Positions 1 to 9,962 are shown, counted from the stretch's first letter. The stretch is 36,426 nucleotides of DNA from Hondaea fermentalgiana (GCA_014084085.1 NPFB01000032.1:88379-124804); one strand, 5' to 3'. The notes: generated by a model not told the origin, from the sequence alone. Numbers and translations: made by a program.

Positions 1-51
1 GCCCCCGCCCCGCGGCGCCGTGCGAGCGCGAGGGACCGGCGAGCGAGCAGC

Positions 52-1194
52 ATGCTCCCGACGACAGACACCAACGCAACGAGCAATGGCGGCACCAAGG
101 ACGCGGCTGGCGTGCCGCCCGCGCTGCCCGCGGGCGGCAGCAACGGGGCGGCCGCGCAGGCCGCCGACAAGATCGCCGCGCTCAAGGGCCAGATCGAGGC
201 CGAGCTCGCCAGTAAAACAAAGGGCACGAGCGCCGAGGAATGGTGGCGCGACAACCAGGGCGGCCGGCCCTTCCCGCCTCAGCCAAAGCAGCCGCAGGTC
301 CTGCGCATCCTCAAGGGCCACTTTGGGAAAGTATACAGCATGCACTGGGCCGGAGACAACAAGCACCTTGTAAGCGCATCCCAGGACGGCAAGCTCATCG
401 TCTGGAACGCAGCCACCACAAATCGCGTACAGGCCATCCCTCTGCGCAGCTCATGGGTCATGACCTGCGCCTACGAGCAGTCACGCGACCAACTCGTGGC
501 CTGCGGCGGCCTCGATAACATCTGTTCCGTCTATAAGCTCAGTTCCGAGGGCGGCCTGGGCGTCACCCGCGCCTACCGCGAGCTTTCCGGCCACGATGGC
601 TACCTGTCCTCGTGCCGCTTCGCCGGCCCAAGTCAAATCATTTCCTCCTCGGGCGATTCAACCTGCATGCAATGGGACGTCGAGACGGGCATCGCGATGC
701 GTACCTTTTCCGACCATGCACAAGACGTCATGAGCGTCGCCGTCAGCCCCACGCAGCCACATCTCTTTGCGTCGGGGTCAATTGACGCCACGGCGCGCAT
801 CTATGACACCCGCGCCGCAGCCTGCGCTATCACCTTTACGGGCCATGAGAGCGACATCAACTCGGTCTCCTTCTTCCCGGACGGAAACGCCATTGGCACC
901 GGCTCCGATGATTCTACCTGTAAGCTCTTCGATGTGCGCGCCTGCAGGGAAATTGCCTCGTATGGCAATGACAGTATCGTGTGTGGCATCACTGCCGTTG
1001 ACTTTTCTGTTTCGGGTCGAATCCTCTTTGCAGGCTACGACGATTTCGCCGTCTACGGCTGGGACGTGACCAACCGGGACAAGCCCATGATGCTTAAACT
1101 CCACGAGAACCGCATTGCCTGCCTCCAGGTCAACCTTGAGGGATCTGCGCTCGGCACGGGCAGCTGGGACACGCTCTTGAAGGTGTCTGGCTGA
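52..1194 (+). CDS. Heterotrimeric G-protein beta subunit (WD40 propeller)
   Basis: The protein is 380 residues. G-beta binds G-gamma through an N-terminal coiled coil, forms a seven-bladed propeller, and docks G-alpha and effectors at the inner plasma membrane. Residues 1-35 are an Ala/Gly/Pro-rich extension. A short helix (about 36-58, ADKIAALKGQIEAELA) fits the coiled coil. Seven WD-type blades follow, with strand ends near 113-119 (KLIVWN), 157-163, 205-210 (MQWDV), 248-253 (RIYDT), 290-296 (KLFDVR), 334-340 (YGWDVT) and 374-380. The TGHESDINSVSFFPDG block around 263-278 is typical of true G-beta rather than generic WD40 proteins. The usual length is about 340 residues; the excess is N-terminal. 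The end is odd: family members close with a WDxxLKIW-type strand, but here it reads WDTLLKVSG and stops. ATG at 52 is the first in the window, yet the frame is open upstream to base 1, so a start further left cannot be excluded. The gene is tail-to-tail with RPC2. Confidence 0.95.
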   Translation: MLPTTDTNATSNGGTKDAAGVPPALPAGGSNGAAAQAADKIAALKGQIEAELASKTKGTSAEEWWRDNQGGRPFPPQPKQPQVLRILKGHFGKVYSMHWAGDNKHLVSASQDGKLIVWNAATTNRVQAIPLRSSWVMTCAYEQSRDQLVACGGLDNICSVYKLSSEGGLGVTRAYRELSGHDGYLSSCRFAGPSQIISSSGDSTCMQWDVETGIAMRTFSDHAQDVMSVAVSPTQPHLFASGSIDATARIYDTRAAACAITFTGHESDINSVSFFPDGNAIGTGSDDSTCKLFDVRACREIASYGNDSIVCGITAVDFSVSGRILFAGYDDFAVYGWDVTNRDKPMMLKLHENRIACLQVNLEGSALGTGSWDTLLKVSG

Positions 1195-1650
1195 TGAATA
1201 CCCACCCTCTCTTGGATCTTGACTCGTATCTGGATCCACATTCACACCCACATGCAGACGCCAGACTGCAGCGCTACCGATGCCTATCCTAGCTTGTTTG
1301 CCTTCCTACCAACCTGCCTGTCTGACTGCCCGTCTGTCTGCTTTTTTTTTTCTTTTCATAATCAAATCCCCCTAAAGCTGAAAACATAAGATCTTGGAAA
1401 TCTCCGCAATCAGGCTGACACTTTAAAAAAGAACCAATCTACAGCTACGCGTATTGTACTGCTGCCCAACACTTATATCAATGTCCGCCCTCCCAGTCAT
1501 TCAGAACCAAACGCGTATCTTTATCTTATCTTTCACTCCGCTAGTACAACGCCCCACGCCGAACGGACTGCCCGTCCGTCTGTCTGACTTGCGCTGTCAT
1601 CAAGCCCCCCTTCATCCGATTTCGATCATTCGAAACTAAGTACTGCAGGC
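1195..1650. other. Convergent 3' intergenic region (G-beta / RPC2)
   Basis: This 456-base spacer lies between two stop codons facing each other, so it should hold both 3' UTRs and both polyadenylation regions. It is pyrimidine-rich (repeated CTGTCTG/CTGCC words around 1310-1345 and a T9 run near 1343-1351) and lower in GC than the genes. I see no exact AATAAA for G-beta. No coding sequence or RNA gene is recognised. Confidence 0.6.
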
Positions 1651-4600
1651 CTACAAGTCCTGCAGCGTCAGCTTGGGAATAATATTCATCGAATGGAGTT
1701 CCTGAAAGAGCAGCTTACACGCGTACGGCAAGCTCAGCGACGTCAAATGGGCGCCTGTGCGGCAGTTCTGGCACCGCACTGGATTCGCCATGAATCCGCA
1801 CTTGAGACAAACATTGGCCTCGAAAATATCCGAGGAAATCATGAGCCGCTCGATGAGCAGACCCGAGGCGCCATAGCCAATCAGACAGTCACGCTCCATC
1901 TCGCCCAGGCGCAGACCGCCATCACGCGAGCGACCCTCGGTCGGCTGCCGCGTGAGAACCGCACGCGGGCCTCGCGCGCGTGCATGCATCTTGTCCGCCA
2001 CCATGTGCTTGAGACGCTGGTAATACACCGGCCCAAAGAAAATGTGCGCCTCCACAGTCTCGCCCGTAATACCGTCCGTCACAACCTCCTTGCCATGATA
2101 TGAGTGCCCATGCTTGACGAGCGTTTCCGAGCACGCCTTGACAGGATTCTCGGCAAATGCTGTACCGTACTGACGCACGCCGCTCACCGCGCCGGCCTTG
2201 GAGCAAATGAGCTCCATCAACTTGCCCACCGTCATCCGACTCGGGAAACCGTGCGGGTTCATGATGATGTCCGGAACGATGCCTTGATCCGTGAATGGCA
2301 TATCGACCTGAGGCACGATGAGGCCCACGACGCCCTTTTGGCCATGCCGCGAGGAAAATTTGTCGCCCAGCTCGATCATGCGCACCTCGCGCGTTACAAC
2401 CTTGATAATGTGCGATTCGAACTCAGACGAGGAGATCATGACCTTGTCCACGCGCGCATCGCCCGGGCCCTTGTAACACAGCGCCGACGGCTTGAACTCG
2501 CCGCTTCCGTGGCCCATGCCCGGACCTGTCACCATCAGGTCGCTCGTGTTCGTGGGCATTTCCCGATTCACCAAGACGCCATTCTTTTCTACCCTGCTGC
2601 CAATCTCAATGACGCCGTCGTAGCCCACGCCGCAGAACTTGCCAGCCGCGGCCGGGGGTGCGTCGGGTGTCGCGAATGGCGGCGGCGCCAGACGATCCAT
2701 TGTGTTGTTTGCATACGTCTTGAGTTGCGTCGCGTACTTTCGCATCACCATGCAACGTGCAAATCCGCGCTCCATGCTCGACTTGTTGATGATAATTGCA
2801 TCTTCAATATCGTAGCCCGAATACGACATGACGGCCACGATTGCGTTTTGCCCCGCCGGCACACAGTCAAAGTTCACGAGCTCTAGCGTGCGAGAGTGCA
2901 CGAGGGGCTTGTGCGGGTAGCACATAAGGTAAAGCAGAGTATCAATGCGCTCGAGCTGGTTCATGCCAATCGTGCCAACGGCTTGCTTGCCCATGGCACA
3001 CTGATACGTGTTACGCGGACTCTGATTGTGATGAGGAAAGGGCACCAGACCCACCACAATGCCAAGAATCGTAAGAGGATCAATCTCCAAGTGCGTGGCC
3101 TCTTGCATCGTGGCCCCGCCCGCGCTTTCGCCCTCCACATCAGAGAGCGCCACCATGGTATTGTTCGACTCGTTCACATCCACGTACTCGATCAAACCTT
3201 GCTCCAAGAGCTGGTGAAAGGCCATTTTCCCCTCACGTAGCATGCGCAGGTGCTTATTGCGGACCTTGCCGCGATGCGTCGCCTTGTCCACGACAATGAG
3301 GGGTCGACACATGCGACCACCATCCGTGGCAATTTGCACAGTGGCCTTGTCACGGTTGACAAAGACAGAAACGTACTCGCCAAGTCGACCGGCGCGCCGC
3401 AGCTTGCGAAGCTGCTCGGCAAGAACCTCGGGTTCTGCAGTCAACCCCAGGATTTCACCGTTGAGCATTACCACATATGCGCCCTCGGAGAAAATTTCCT
3501 CGCCGCCCAAGAGCTTGATGTCTTCCACACCGAGACGCAGCACGAGCTGGCGCACGGGTCCATCCTCCTCATCCGAGGTCACGTGCGTGAGCAAGGCAAG
3601 ATTCTTGACCAGTCCACACGACTCACCCTCGGGCGTGTCCGAGGGGCAGAGCATGCCCCATTGCGATGGCTGCAAAGCACGCGGGCCACTCACCTTGCGC
3701 GTCTTTTCAAATTGCGAGGTGATACGCGTCATGTGCCCGATGGCCGACATGAAGGAGAGACGCGAAAGTTGCTGCGTCACGCCAGCACGCTCCATCTTGA
3801 AACGTTTCAAAGACCAGTTGCCCGTGGAGATGGCCTGGACAAAACCGTTGGTGATAATGTTCTGGCTCATGTGCTTCATGATGTCAAAGGCATCTGCCTG
3901 ATTCGCTTTAGAAAGCACGCGTTCCGCCTGCAGCTTGAGCTCGGTGTTGAAGCGTTTAAAGAGATCCTCAAAAAGGAGGGCGAGCAGCTGACCAGCCAGC
4001 TCGAGACGCTTGTTACCGTAGTAATCCTTGTCGTCCAAAAGCGATGGATCTGCCTCGGCCTGACAACACTGTCGTACCATGTACATGAGGTAGAACGCCT
4101 TGTCGCGAAAGTCGTAATTATTCACCGGCACGTGGCCCAGCACCATGAGCGCAAGGACATCCTTGGCTTCGTCCGCGCGAAGCGGAGCCGTGTTTGTCGG
4201 GTCATCAGCGCTTCGCTTGGCCGCGCGCGAGTGCTTGATGTACTGGCCAATGAACTCGAGCGCCTGGTCGCGAGTGAAAATACCCGCGCGAGCGGCCTCT
4301 TCGGCCGACGCAATGAGAAACTGGCGAATGCCGCTCGTTCCTGAGATGGCGTAGTTGATGAGCAGTTCCGACTCGCAGTCCATGGCCTTGAGGACGATGA
4401 AAATGGGAATGTCTGCGCTGATGCTGTTGTGCTTGAGGTAAATGCGGTTATTTTTGATGTAGACTGCCGTGCGACTTTTGCGCTCGTGCGTGGAACTCGT
4501 CACGCTGGCGCACGTCTGCTTCTTGGAGTCCTGCTCGATAATGATGCGATTCTTGCTCAGCTGCTCTTGAATGAGAATCACCTTTTCCGAGCCCTTGACC

Positions 4601-5315
4601 ACAAAGTAGCCACCCGGGTCATACGGGCACTCTTTGAGCTTTTCGAGTTCGGCCACAGACTTGCCGCGCAAACGACAGCGCGAGCTCTGGAGCATGACGG
4701 GAATGCGTCCGATTTGCAGCTTTCGCTTGCGAAAGACTCCGCGACCGCGTGTAAAGCACACGTCCACGTAAATGGGCGCGGCATAGGTCAGATCGCGAAG
4801 ACGGCACTCTTGCGGTGTCACCTTGTAGGTGATGAGGTTTTGGTCTACCTCGGGCGTGCCAACGTAGACGTCCTCGTACCGAAGGAAAAAGTGGTGGTTG
4901 TTGTCACTGCGGATCTCGCGATTCATCTTGGAGGCTACAATCTTTTTCATTTCCACCTCGACAAAGTGATTGTACGAGTCAATGTGCTGCTTGACAAGGC
5001 CGCGGACCTTGAGAAACTCGGGAAGGAGCTTCCACTTGTTCCGTGCAGGCGCCTCGTCGACTGCAGCCCTTTCTCTGGGCGTCAGCCCACTCGAAGGCTT
5101 TTGCTGCGGGATGTCTGCAGGTCCAGGCAAGAGGCGCTCTCCAACTTGGCCGACGTCGGCGCCCTTCTCCTCCTCGATCTCGAGACTCTCGGGAGCCATC
5201 TTCGCCTCTGCTTCCAGATCAGCCTTCACCTGCCCTCCATTCTCTCGCGTTCGCGTCTTGGCCTCGCTGCTGCTGCTGCTGCTGCTGCTCTCGCCGTTCT
5301 CCCCCGCGCCCTGTA

Positions 5316-5355
<40 letters not shown>

Positions 5356-5389
5356 GTTGTTGTCGTGCTCCTCGTCCTTGGCGCCGGGC

Positions 5390-5431
<42 letters not shown>

Positions 5432-5475
5432 GCCCCGGCGGCGGGCTTGCGCCTGCCCCGCGACCCGGGCAGCAT
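1651..5475 (-). CDS. RPC2: RNA polymerase III second-largest subunit RPC2 (POLR3B)
   Basis: This is the second-largest catalytic subunit of nuclear RNA polymerase III, which transcribes tRNA, 5S and other small RNAs. From residue 147 of the 1274-residue model (KWKLLPEFLKVRGLVKQH) to the end it follows human POLR3B closely over its whole length of about 1130 residues. Visible hallmarks are EKVILIQEQLSKNRII in the lobe, NWSLKRFKM, the fork region TPEGESCGLVKNLALL, HHNQSPRNTYQCAMGKQA, the SGYDIED metal-site motif (886-892), the GDKFSSRHGQKG family signature (1037-1048) and a C-terminal zinc ribbon (C1223, C1226, C1235, C1238). These match Pol III rather than RPB2 or RPA2. The residues before the core are low complexity: a Gly-Arg dipeptide run, Q12 and S8. 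In-frame ATGs lie at 5613, 5475 and 5199. I used 5475, but 5199 would give an N-terminus closer to the human length. No frame break is seen. Confidence 0.96.
5317..5352 (-). repeat. CAG/CTG trinucleotide run (poly-Gln in RPC2)
   Basis: Twelve uninterrupted CTG units on the + strand read as twelve CAG glutamine codons in the RPC2 frame. A separate stretch just upstream on the + strand (about 5263-5290) is rich in GCTGCT and reads as eight serines in the same frame. Such pure runs are likely to be length-variable between strains. Confidence 0.95.
5395..5430. repeat. (GCGCCC)6 hexanucleotide repeat
   Basis: Six perfect GCGCCC units. In the RPC2 frame they read as alternating Gly-Arg, resembling an RG-rich tail, but the stretch lies close to the uncertain start and could be 5' UTR if translation begins at 5199. 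Confidence 0.9.
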
Positions 5476-6247
5476 CGCCTCGTGCGCGTGCGCCGCGCCG
5501 CGCTCGCCCGCGAGGTCGCGCTCGAGTTCGAGGTTCGAGGTTCGAGGTTCGAGGCTTGGTCGCCAGGAAAGAGCGAAGGGAGGCCGCTCCGGGCCACTCG
5601 CCAGACGGCACATTTGTGGAGCCGGGCCGCCACGAGTGCCGCTTGGGGTCCCTCCCTGTCCTGGCCTCTTTGAGGCGGCTCGTCTCGCGCGCGCTGGGCG
5701 TCTCGCGCTTCGGGGGCAGGGCAAGCCGGCGTCGAGTCTGTTTGGATGGGGAAAGAAGAGTGAAGGGGAGGATAGGGAGGGTGTGCATGTAGCAAGAAGT
5801 AGGCCTTTGGCCTGGGCCTAGATTTGCAGGCTCGCCTCGTGAATCAAGGTAGTTAGCCATACGAAAAGGCTTTTGCGTTGTGATCTTTCTCTTTACATGG
5901 ACGCAAAAAAGCAGATTTGGTGTAGAAACGAACTCGTGGCCTTATCAAAGAAGAACACGTGCCATGGTATACGCAATCTTCACCCCAAAAGATAAAGTAT
6001 CCTGCTTGGGACTTGTTGGGACTCTCCAAAAACATGCTTGCATCGCTGCCAGCCAGCATCGAGGTAACCTACTGCATTGTCTTATGTCTTGCGTCGCGTG
6101 TCGTGCGTAGTACCTTGACAGAGAAAACCTCTGGCTGCTGGTCAGACGAGGTCCTTCGGACTTGCCTGGCCTGACCGCTTGCAGACGACCTTGACTTTTT
6201 TGACGAGAATTTGTAAAAGCTAAACGCACGTCGCGCACGACGACAAG
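5476..6247. promoter_or_regulatory. Divergent promoter region between RPC2 and ZMAT2
   Basis: This 772-base head-to-head interval must carry the transcription starts of RPC2 (leftward) and ZMAT2 (rightward). The RPC2-proximal half (5476-5760) is GC-rich and contains the TTCGAGG repeat. The ZMAT2-proximal half (5830-6230) is lower in GC. RPC2 has an upstream in-frame ATG at 5613, and the frame stays open to a TTG at 5724. I cannot assign a TATA box or initiator with confidence, and no RNA gene is seen. Confidence 0.6.
5527..5554. repeat. (TTCGAGG)4 heptamer repeat
   Basis: Four perfect TTCGAGG units stand directly upstream of the preferred RPC2 start. A 7-bp period is not a codon multiple, which favours 5' UTR or promoter over coding sequence. 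It could be a simple-repeat expansion or a cluster of protein-binding sites; nothing further distinguishes these. Confidence 0.9.
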
Positions 6248-6931
6248 ATGGCCGGCGAGCGAAGCGGCGCGACGCGCGGGGTGTCGAACATAGAGAGCCG
6301 CAGCTGGGACCGCGAGGCGTTCGAGCGCCGCGCGCGCGAGCGCGAGGACCGCGAGCGAGGCGCCGAGGCCGCCGTCGAGCGGCGGAGGCTCTTGGAGGCG
6401 CGCCAAGATGACGGCTTTCTTCACAGCCGCAGAGAGACCGTGGACTTCTTCAAGGATGTTGGCTCGCGACGCATGATCGATTTGGAGGCCGATGGCGCCC
6501 TCACTCGTCAGGGTTACCACTGCGAGCTTTGCCAGCGGACGTTCACGGATTCGAGCTCGTACATGCAGCACCTGAACTCGGTCCAGCATCAGAGCAAGCT
6601 GGGCAATTCTATGGCTGTGCGAAAGGCAACGCTAAGTGAAGTGCGGCAACGCATTCGTGAGCGAGTCGAGCTCAAATACGCCAAGCGCGCCCAAGCACAT
6701 GCCGCAGCAACCTATGACTTTGAGTCTCGCGTTCGCGAACTCGAAGAGCTGGAGGCGAACAAACGCGAGGAGCGCGCGGCGCGTAAGCGTAAGCGCAAGG
6801 AGGAACGCAAGATGGCCAACAACAGTGCGAATCAGGCTATGGACGACCAACTTCCAGCCGAGGACGCTGAGACCAAGGCAATGATGGCTGCTATGGGCAT
6901 TTCTGGCTTTGGGTCAACAAAGGCGGGCTAG
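6248..6931 (+). CDS. SNU23: ZMAT2/Snu23-like spliceosomal zinc-finger protein
   Basis: The protein is 227 residues (human ZMAT2 has 199). ZMAT2/Snu23 is a U4/U6.U5 tri-snRNP and spliceosomal B-complex protein acting in the nucleus near the 5' splice site. The N-terminal part is a charged helix (20-50) with the W-D-x-x-x-F/Y start typical of the family. A U1-type (matrin) C2H2 finger follows, with C92, C95, H108 and H114 in the YHCELC...HLNSVQHQ..LG pattern. Next comes the family block MAVRKATLSEVRQRI (122-136) and a long Arg/Lys/Glu helix (135-190) with a basic cluster near 176-187. The C-terminus MGISGFGSTK is nearly the same as in human ZMAT2. The start is the ATG at 6248, directly preceded by a short AT-richer leader. 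It is notable that a splicing factor here, like its neighbours, has no visible intron. The gene is divergent from RPC2 and convergent with the HAD-type gene. Confidence 0.94.
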   Translation: MAGERSGATRGVSNIESRSWDREAFERRAREREDRERGAEAAVERRRLLEARQDDGFLHSRRETVDFFKDVGSRRMIDLEADGALTRQGYHCELCQRTFTDSSSYMQHLNSVQHQSKLGNSMAVRKATLSEVRQRIRERVELKYAKRAQAHAAATYDFESRVRELEELEANKREERAARKRKRKEERKMANNSANQAMDDQLPAEDAETKAMMAAMGISGFGSTKAG

Positions 6932-7234
6932 GCGACGAACAAGAAAACTGATGGGGAAGAGAAGGGGCTATGCCACAACTTTGTTAATATTTGTGCGACT
7001 GTCTATCTACAATCTCCAAGAAAAAGAGCAAAGCATGGAATGTCCTTTCTTTCCAGTAATGCCTTGCTGCCCAATGAATTCTTTACTTTGTCTCTTCTGA
7101 ATGTCGAGACGTTCGTGCGTCTTGCGGGACTCGACCTAGTTCTTTCAGTGCAATGGATTCAACAACTCGGCCAAACGAGGGCGCATTCGCGATCGTGATT
7201 GACTCGACATTTTGGCCAACCCAGAGCGCGCTTT
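6932..7234. other. Convergent 3' intergenic region (ZMAT2 / HAD-type gene)
   Basis: This 303-base spacer lies between two facing stop codons and should contain both 3' UTRs. It is AT-richer than the flanking genes. I see no exact AATAAA on either strand and no RNA gene. Confidence 0.5.
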
Positions 7235-9229
7235 CTAAGAGGTCTGTGACCGATCGAAAAGCACAACGCGTACCTTGCCGAGTTTATTAAAGACCAGGTC
7301 GCGCAATCGTGGGGCAAGAACCTCCTGCCAGCTATCATCGACAAAGAGGGCCGTCTGCGCAGAAGTGAGCAGACTGTCGATCATGTCAGCCTTGTCATTT
7401 GCGCTCGCAAAATGGCGAAGGCTGTGCACCTGAACATGAGCTAGCTCACGCTCCGCGAGAAAGGCTTCAATCTGACGCTTGTGCGAGTTTCGAGTCACGA
7501 CGTGCACCGAGCCCGGGGCCCTCCCATGAGCCAGACTCGCAAGGTGTGGGTCGAGAGTATGACTCATTCCATTCTTTACGACAAGTGGGTCTGCGCCTGA
7601 GCGCGTTGACGCAAAGGTCCGATCAAAGTCGAACAAAAGCACATCGGGGTCGGATTCTTCGACGACTGCCGCCACGCCATCGCCATCAAGTCTCACCGCA
7701 TTGCAGAGCTCGCACGTCCACCCGTCACATACAAAGCACCGATGCGAGTGCGGACACATGGTCGGCATGGGCGCCTTTGTCGCGCCCTTGGGCACGCAAC
7801 GAAGTTGCAGCGTGCAGTCCATAAGCAAGCCGCTCTGTAGGGCTGTCTCGGAGAGCTGGGCCGCGGCCGCGGCAGCGGTATCGCGTGCCGTTAATTCACA
7901 AAAATAGCAGAGCCCATTGTTGGCCACAAAGGGTTTGCTGTACTGGGCCCGGCAGCGCTTGCAGGCTTTGCGACCCTTAAGGTACGCAGCGTACTCGGGG
8001 TTGTCAGGGTCGCGCAGCCGCGCCTCAAGCTGCGGACGCCAGCGCTGCAAAATCTCCTCGAGACCATCGTGGATGCTGGCGACGGCCTCAAAGTCTGGCG
8101 GGACAAACAGTCCCGCGCTGGCGTCGCGGTCCGCTGCGCCAAACCAAAGCCGCGTGGGTTCCTCGCGAACGCGCTTGAGCCAGAGATCAAGATCCAAGAG
8201 GACCTTGATCATGGCATCGACTTGACAAGTAAATCGAACAAGCTTATAATATGCCTGTGGCGAATCCTTGGTCACCTCGAGAAGTCTGTCCTGTAAGCCT
8301 CGTAGGCGTTTGATCATCTCACGGACGCTCTCATGCAAGCGCTCGGCCTCGACCTCGATACGAAGCGCCTTCGATACGCCGCGCGCGACGCAGGAGCACT
8401 TGACGAAGTGACGTACAGCTTTATTGTCATGAGCGTCCACCGCGCCAACAATTTTGTCCACAAGCGCGTCGAGACGCTCTTTGGCGAGGCGATCGGCGTC
8501 GCATTCAGAAGGTCGCGCCATATCGCGTTTCCCCTGAAAGTACGCCTTGCGAGCCTCGATCAAGTCCTTGTCGGCAATACCAGGCCATTCTCTCTCGAGG
8601 TCTGAGAAGACTTGGGCGCTCCAAAGTGTTGCGGGTAAAAGCTGGAGCTCAAAACTCGTGGGTTTGTTTGGATGCCTCGGAACGCAGCAGATGTTCTTAA
8701 TGTATTGGCGCGCGTCAAGAACAGCCATTTGTGCCCCGTTGCATTCTTGCAGAGCTCGAGAGACCTGCTGATACAGCGCAGCCCCGGTTTCTTCCTTGGG
8801 CTTGCGCCATGAGTCGACTTCCTGCTCAGCAATGAGATGTTGATACCAGTCCTTGCCATCTGCGTAAAAGAGGCACGTGTATTGATTGATGCGCTTTTGC
8901 AGTTCGCTGCCTGGCATTTGGAGATGGAGGTAGACCTTTTTTAGGTTGATAAGGTTCTGGCGGAGGCCAAAGACGCTATCCATGCGTGGTTTGACGGCTT
9001 TTTCGATGCGGCGGAGTGCGTCTTCGCCGAGCGCTGTTTCGATGTCTTGTGCTGTAAGCTCCCATCGCCCAGAATGAAAGGTTTGCAGCGACGGCGTACC
9101 GTCAAGTACGCCCAGCAAGACCTCGCCTTCGCGTCCGAGTTTCTCTTGGATTTCGGCCGCCGTCATAGGGAGCGTGAGTTTGCCGGCACTGGTGGCTGCC
9201 AGAGGCTCCGCCTCTACGAATGTTGACAT
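7235..9229 (-). CDS. Uncharacterised protein with Cys clusters and C-terminal HAD domain
   Basis: The protein is 664 residues and I do not recognise it as a named family. The N-terminal two-thirds (about 20-410) looks mostly helical and soluble, with no signal peptide or membrane segment. Residues 423-444 carry CKRC...CYFC (C423, C426, C441, C444), a likely zinc knuckle. Residues 492-509 carry a second cluster (C492, H494, H496, C498, C501, C506, C509). The C-terminal part (about 529-664) has the four haloacid dehalogenase motifs in order: DFDRT (D534, D536), T579 after a hydrophobic strand, K613, and DD at 631-632 in LFVDDSW. All catalytic positions are present, so phosphatase or phosphotransferase activity is plausible; the substrate is unknown. 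The start ATG at 9229 is followed by MSTFVEAEP. The gene lies on the same strand as BCCT 1, 0.7 kb away, with nothing to suggest shared function. Confidence 0.85.
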   Translation of the reverse strand: MSTFVEAEPLAATSAGKLTLPMTAAEIQEKLGREGEVLLGVLDGTPSLQTFHSGRWELTAQDIETALGEDALRRIEKAVKPRMDSVFGLRQNLINLKKVYLHLQMPGSELQKRINQYTCLFYADGKDWYQHLIAEQEVDSWRKPKEETGAALYQQVSRALQECNGAQMAVLDARQYIKNICCVPRHPNKPTSFELQLLPATLWSAQVFSDLEREWPGIADKDLIEARKAYFQGKRDMARPSECDADRLAKERLDALVDKIVGAVDAHDNKAVRHFVKCSCVARGVSKALRIEVEAERLHESVREMIKRLRGLQDRLLEVTKDSPQAYYKLVRFTCQVDAMIKVLLDLDLWLKRVREEPTRLWFGAADRDASAGLFVPPDFEAVASIHDGLEEILQRWRPQLEARLRDPDNPEYAAYLKGRKACKRCRAQYSKPFVANNGLCYFCELTARDTAAAAAAQLSETALQSGLLMDCTLQLRCVPKGATKAPMPTMCPHSHRCFVCDGWTCELCNAVRLDGDGVAAVVEESDPDVLLFDFDRTFASTRSGADPLVVKNGMSHTLDPHLASLAHGRAPGSVHVVTRNSHKRQIEAFLAERELAHVQVHSLRHFASANDKADMIDSLLTSAQTALFVDDSWQEVLAPRLRDLVFNKLGKVRVVLFDRSQTS

Positions 9230-9667
9230 CGGTCAACACTCGCGCTGGGCAACCGGCAAGCCCTAGGATGACTTGATGACTTGATGAGAGGTCCAGGGCA
9301 GCTGCGAGATGCCGCACCAAAGTGCTCCCGTTGCCTGTCGTCTTTCGCGGCAGAAGTGAGCGTATGAGACGATGTAGACTGCAGACTGGTCTCTCTCCCT
9401 CTCTCTCTCGGCTTACTGTTAGTCCAGCCGTGCCACCAATACCTTTCAAGCTTCAAGCTTGATGCTGGTAGAAGTGTAATTGGAGAAGAGCGTCAAGATG
9501 ACCAATCTCTCATCAATCGAGCCCATCGCTTTCTCAAAACGAGCAGGAAAGCGAACTGCCCAGAACAGTAAAGCGGAAAGGGATGAATTTACGTGCAACC
9601 GATGAGGAAAAGATGCACGTGCGTAAAAAGAAAAGGCCTCAGATTCGATCAGGTGCGACTTCAAGGT

Positions 9668-9757
9668 CAAGTAGGACTACTTTCCTGGGGTCATGTGCAT
9701 GTCTGTGTCCATTCGGTCATCAAGAAGGGCTAGTTTCCTGGGGTCATGTACGTCTGT
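9668..9757. repeat. Short direct duplication, 53-bp offset
   Basis: Two adjacent segments, starting at 9668 and 9721, share CAAG..GG.CTA.TTTCCTGGGGTCATGT followed by GTCTGT, with a few differences between them. The copies are imperfect, so the duplication is not very recent. Confidence 0.7.
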
Positions 9758-9869
9758 ATAGGTATACCTCTCACACAAAAACCAATACGAAGCTGAAGTG
9801 AATAGCCTATACAATAAATTGGGCGGCCAAATGAGAGCCACGAGTAGGGTATGAAATGACGGAAGATTT

Positions 9870-9875
9870 TTTATT
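9870..9875 (-). terminator. Candidate polyadenylation signal of BCCT 1
   Basis: TTTATT on the + strand reads AATAAA on the transcript strand, about 88 nt after the BCCT 1 stop codon. The position is reasonable for a poly(A) signal. The other genes here show no exact AATAAA at a similar distance, so its use is uncertain. Confidence 0.4.
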
Positions 9876-9962
9876 GGAAAGAAAGGACACTCAACAAAAC
9901 ATAGGGAAAGAGCAGCGGACGCGTAAAGATCCGGACCTCTCACACACGAGCCACTACGAAGC

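Larger units (their letters stand above)
9230..9962. other. Intergenic region 5' of the HAD gene and 3' of BCCT 1
   Basis: This 733-base spacer lies between two leftward genes. It should hold the BCCT 1 3' UTR on the right and the HAD-gene promoter on the left. A CT-rich tract lies at about 9390-9412. Two short duplications are visible: one at 9668-9757 (53-bp offset, sharing TTTCCTGGGGTCATGT) and one that repeats the sequence around the BCCT 1 stop codon (9766-9805 versus 9935-9974). No gene is recognised. Confidence 0.6.

Noticed and set aside
1651..5475. Reading the polymerase gene as RPB2 (Pol II) or RPA2 (Pol I)
   Set aside because: Diagnostic stretches (KWKLLPEFLKVRGLVKQH, EKVILIQEQLSKNRII, GDKFSSRHGQKG, the short zinc-ribbon end) agree with Pol III RPC2.
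5614..5724. Extension of RPC2 to a TTG at 5724
   Set aside because: It is not an ATG, the sequence is Arg/Pro-rich promoter-like DNA, and the conserved core begins far downstream.
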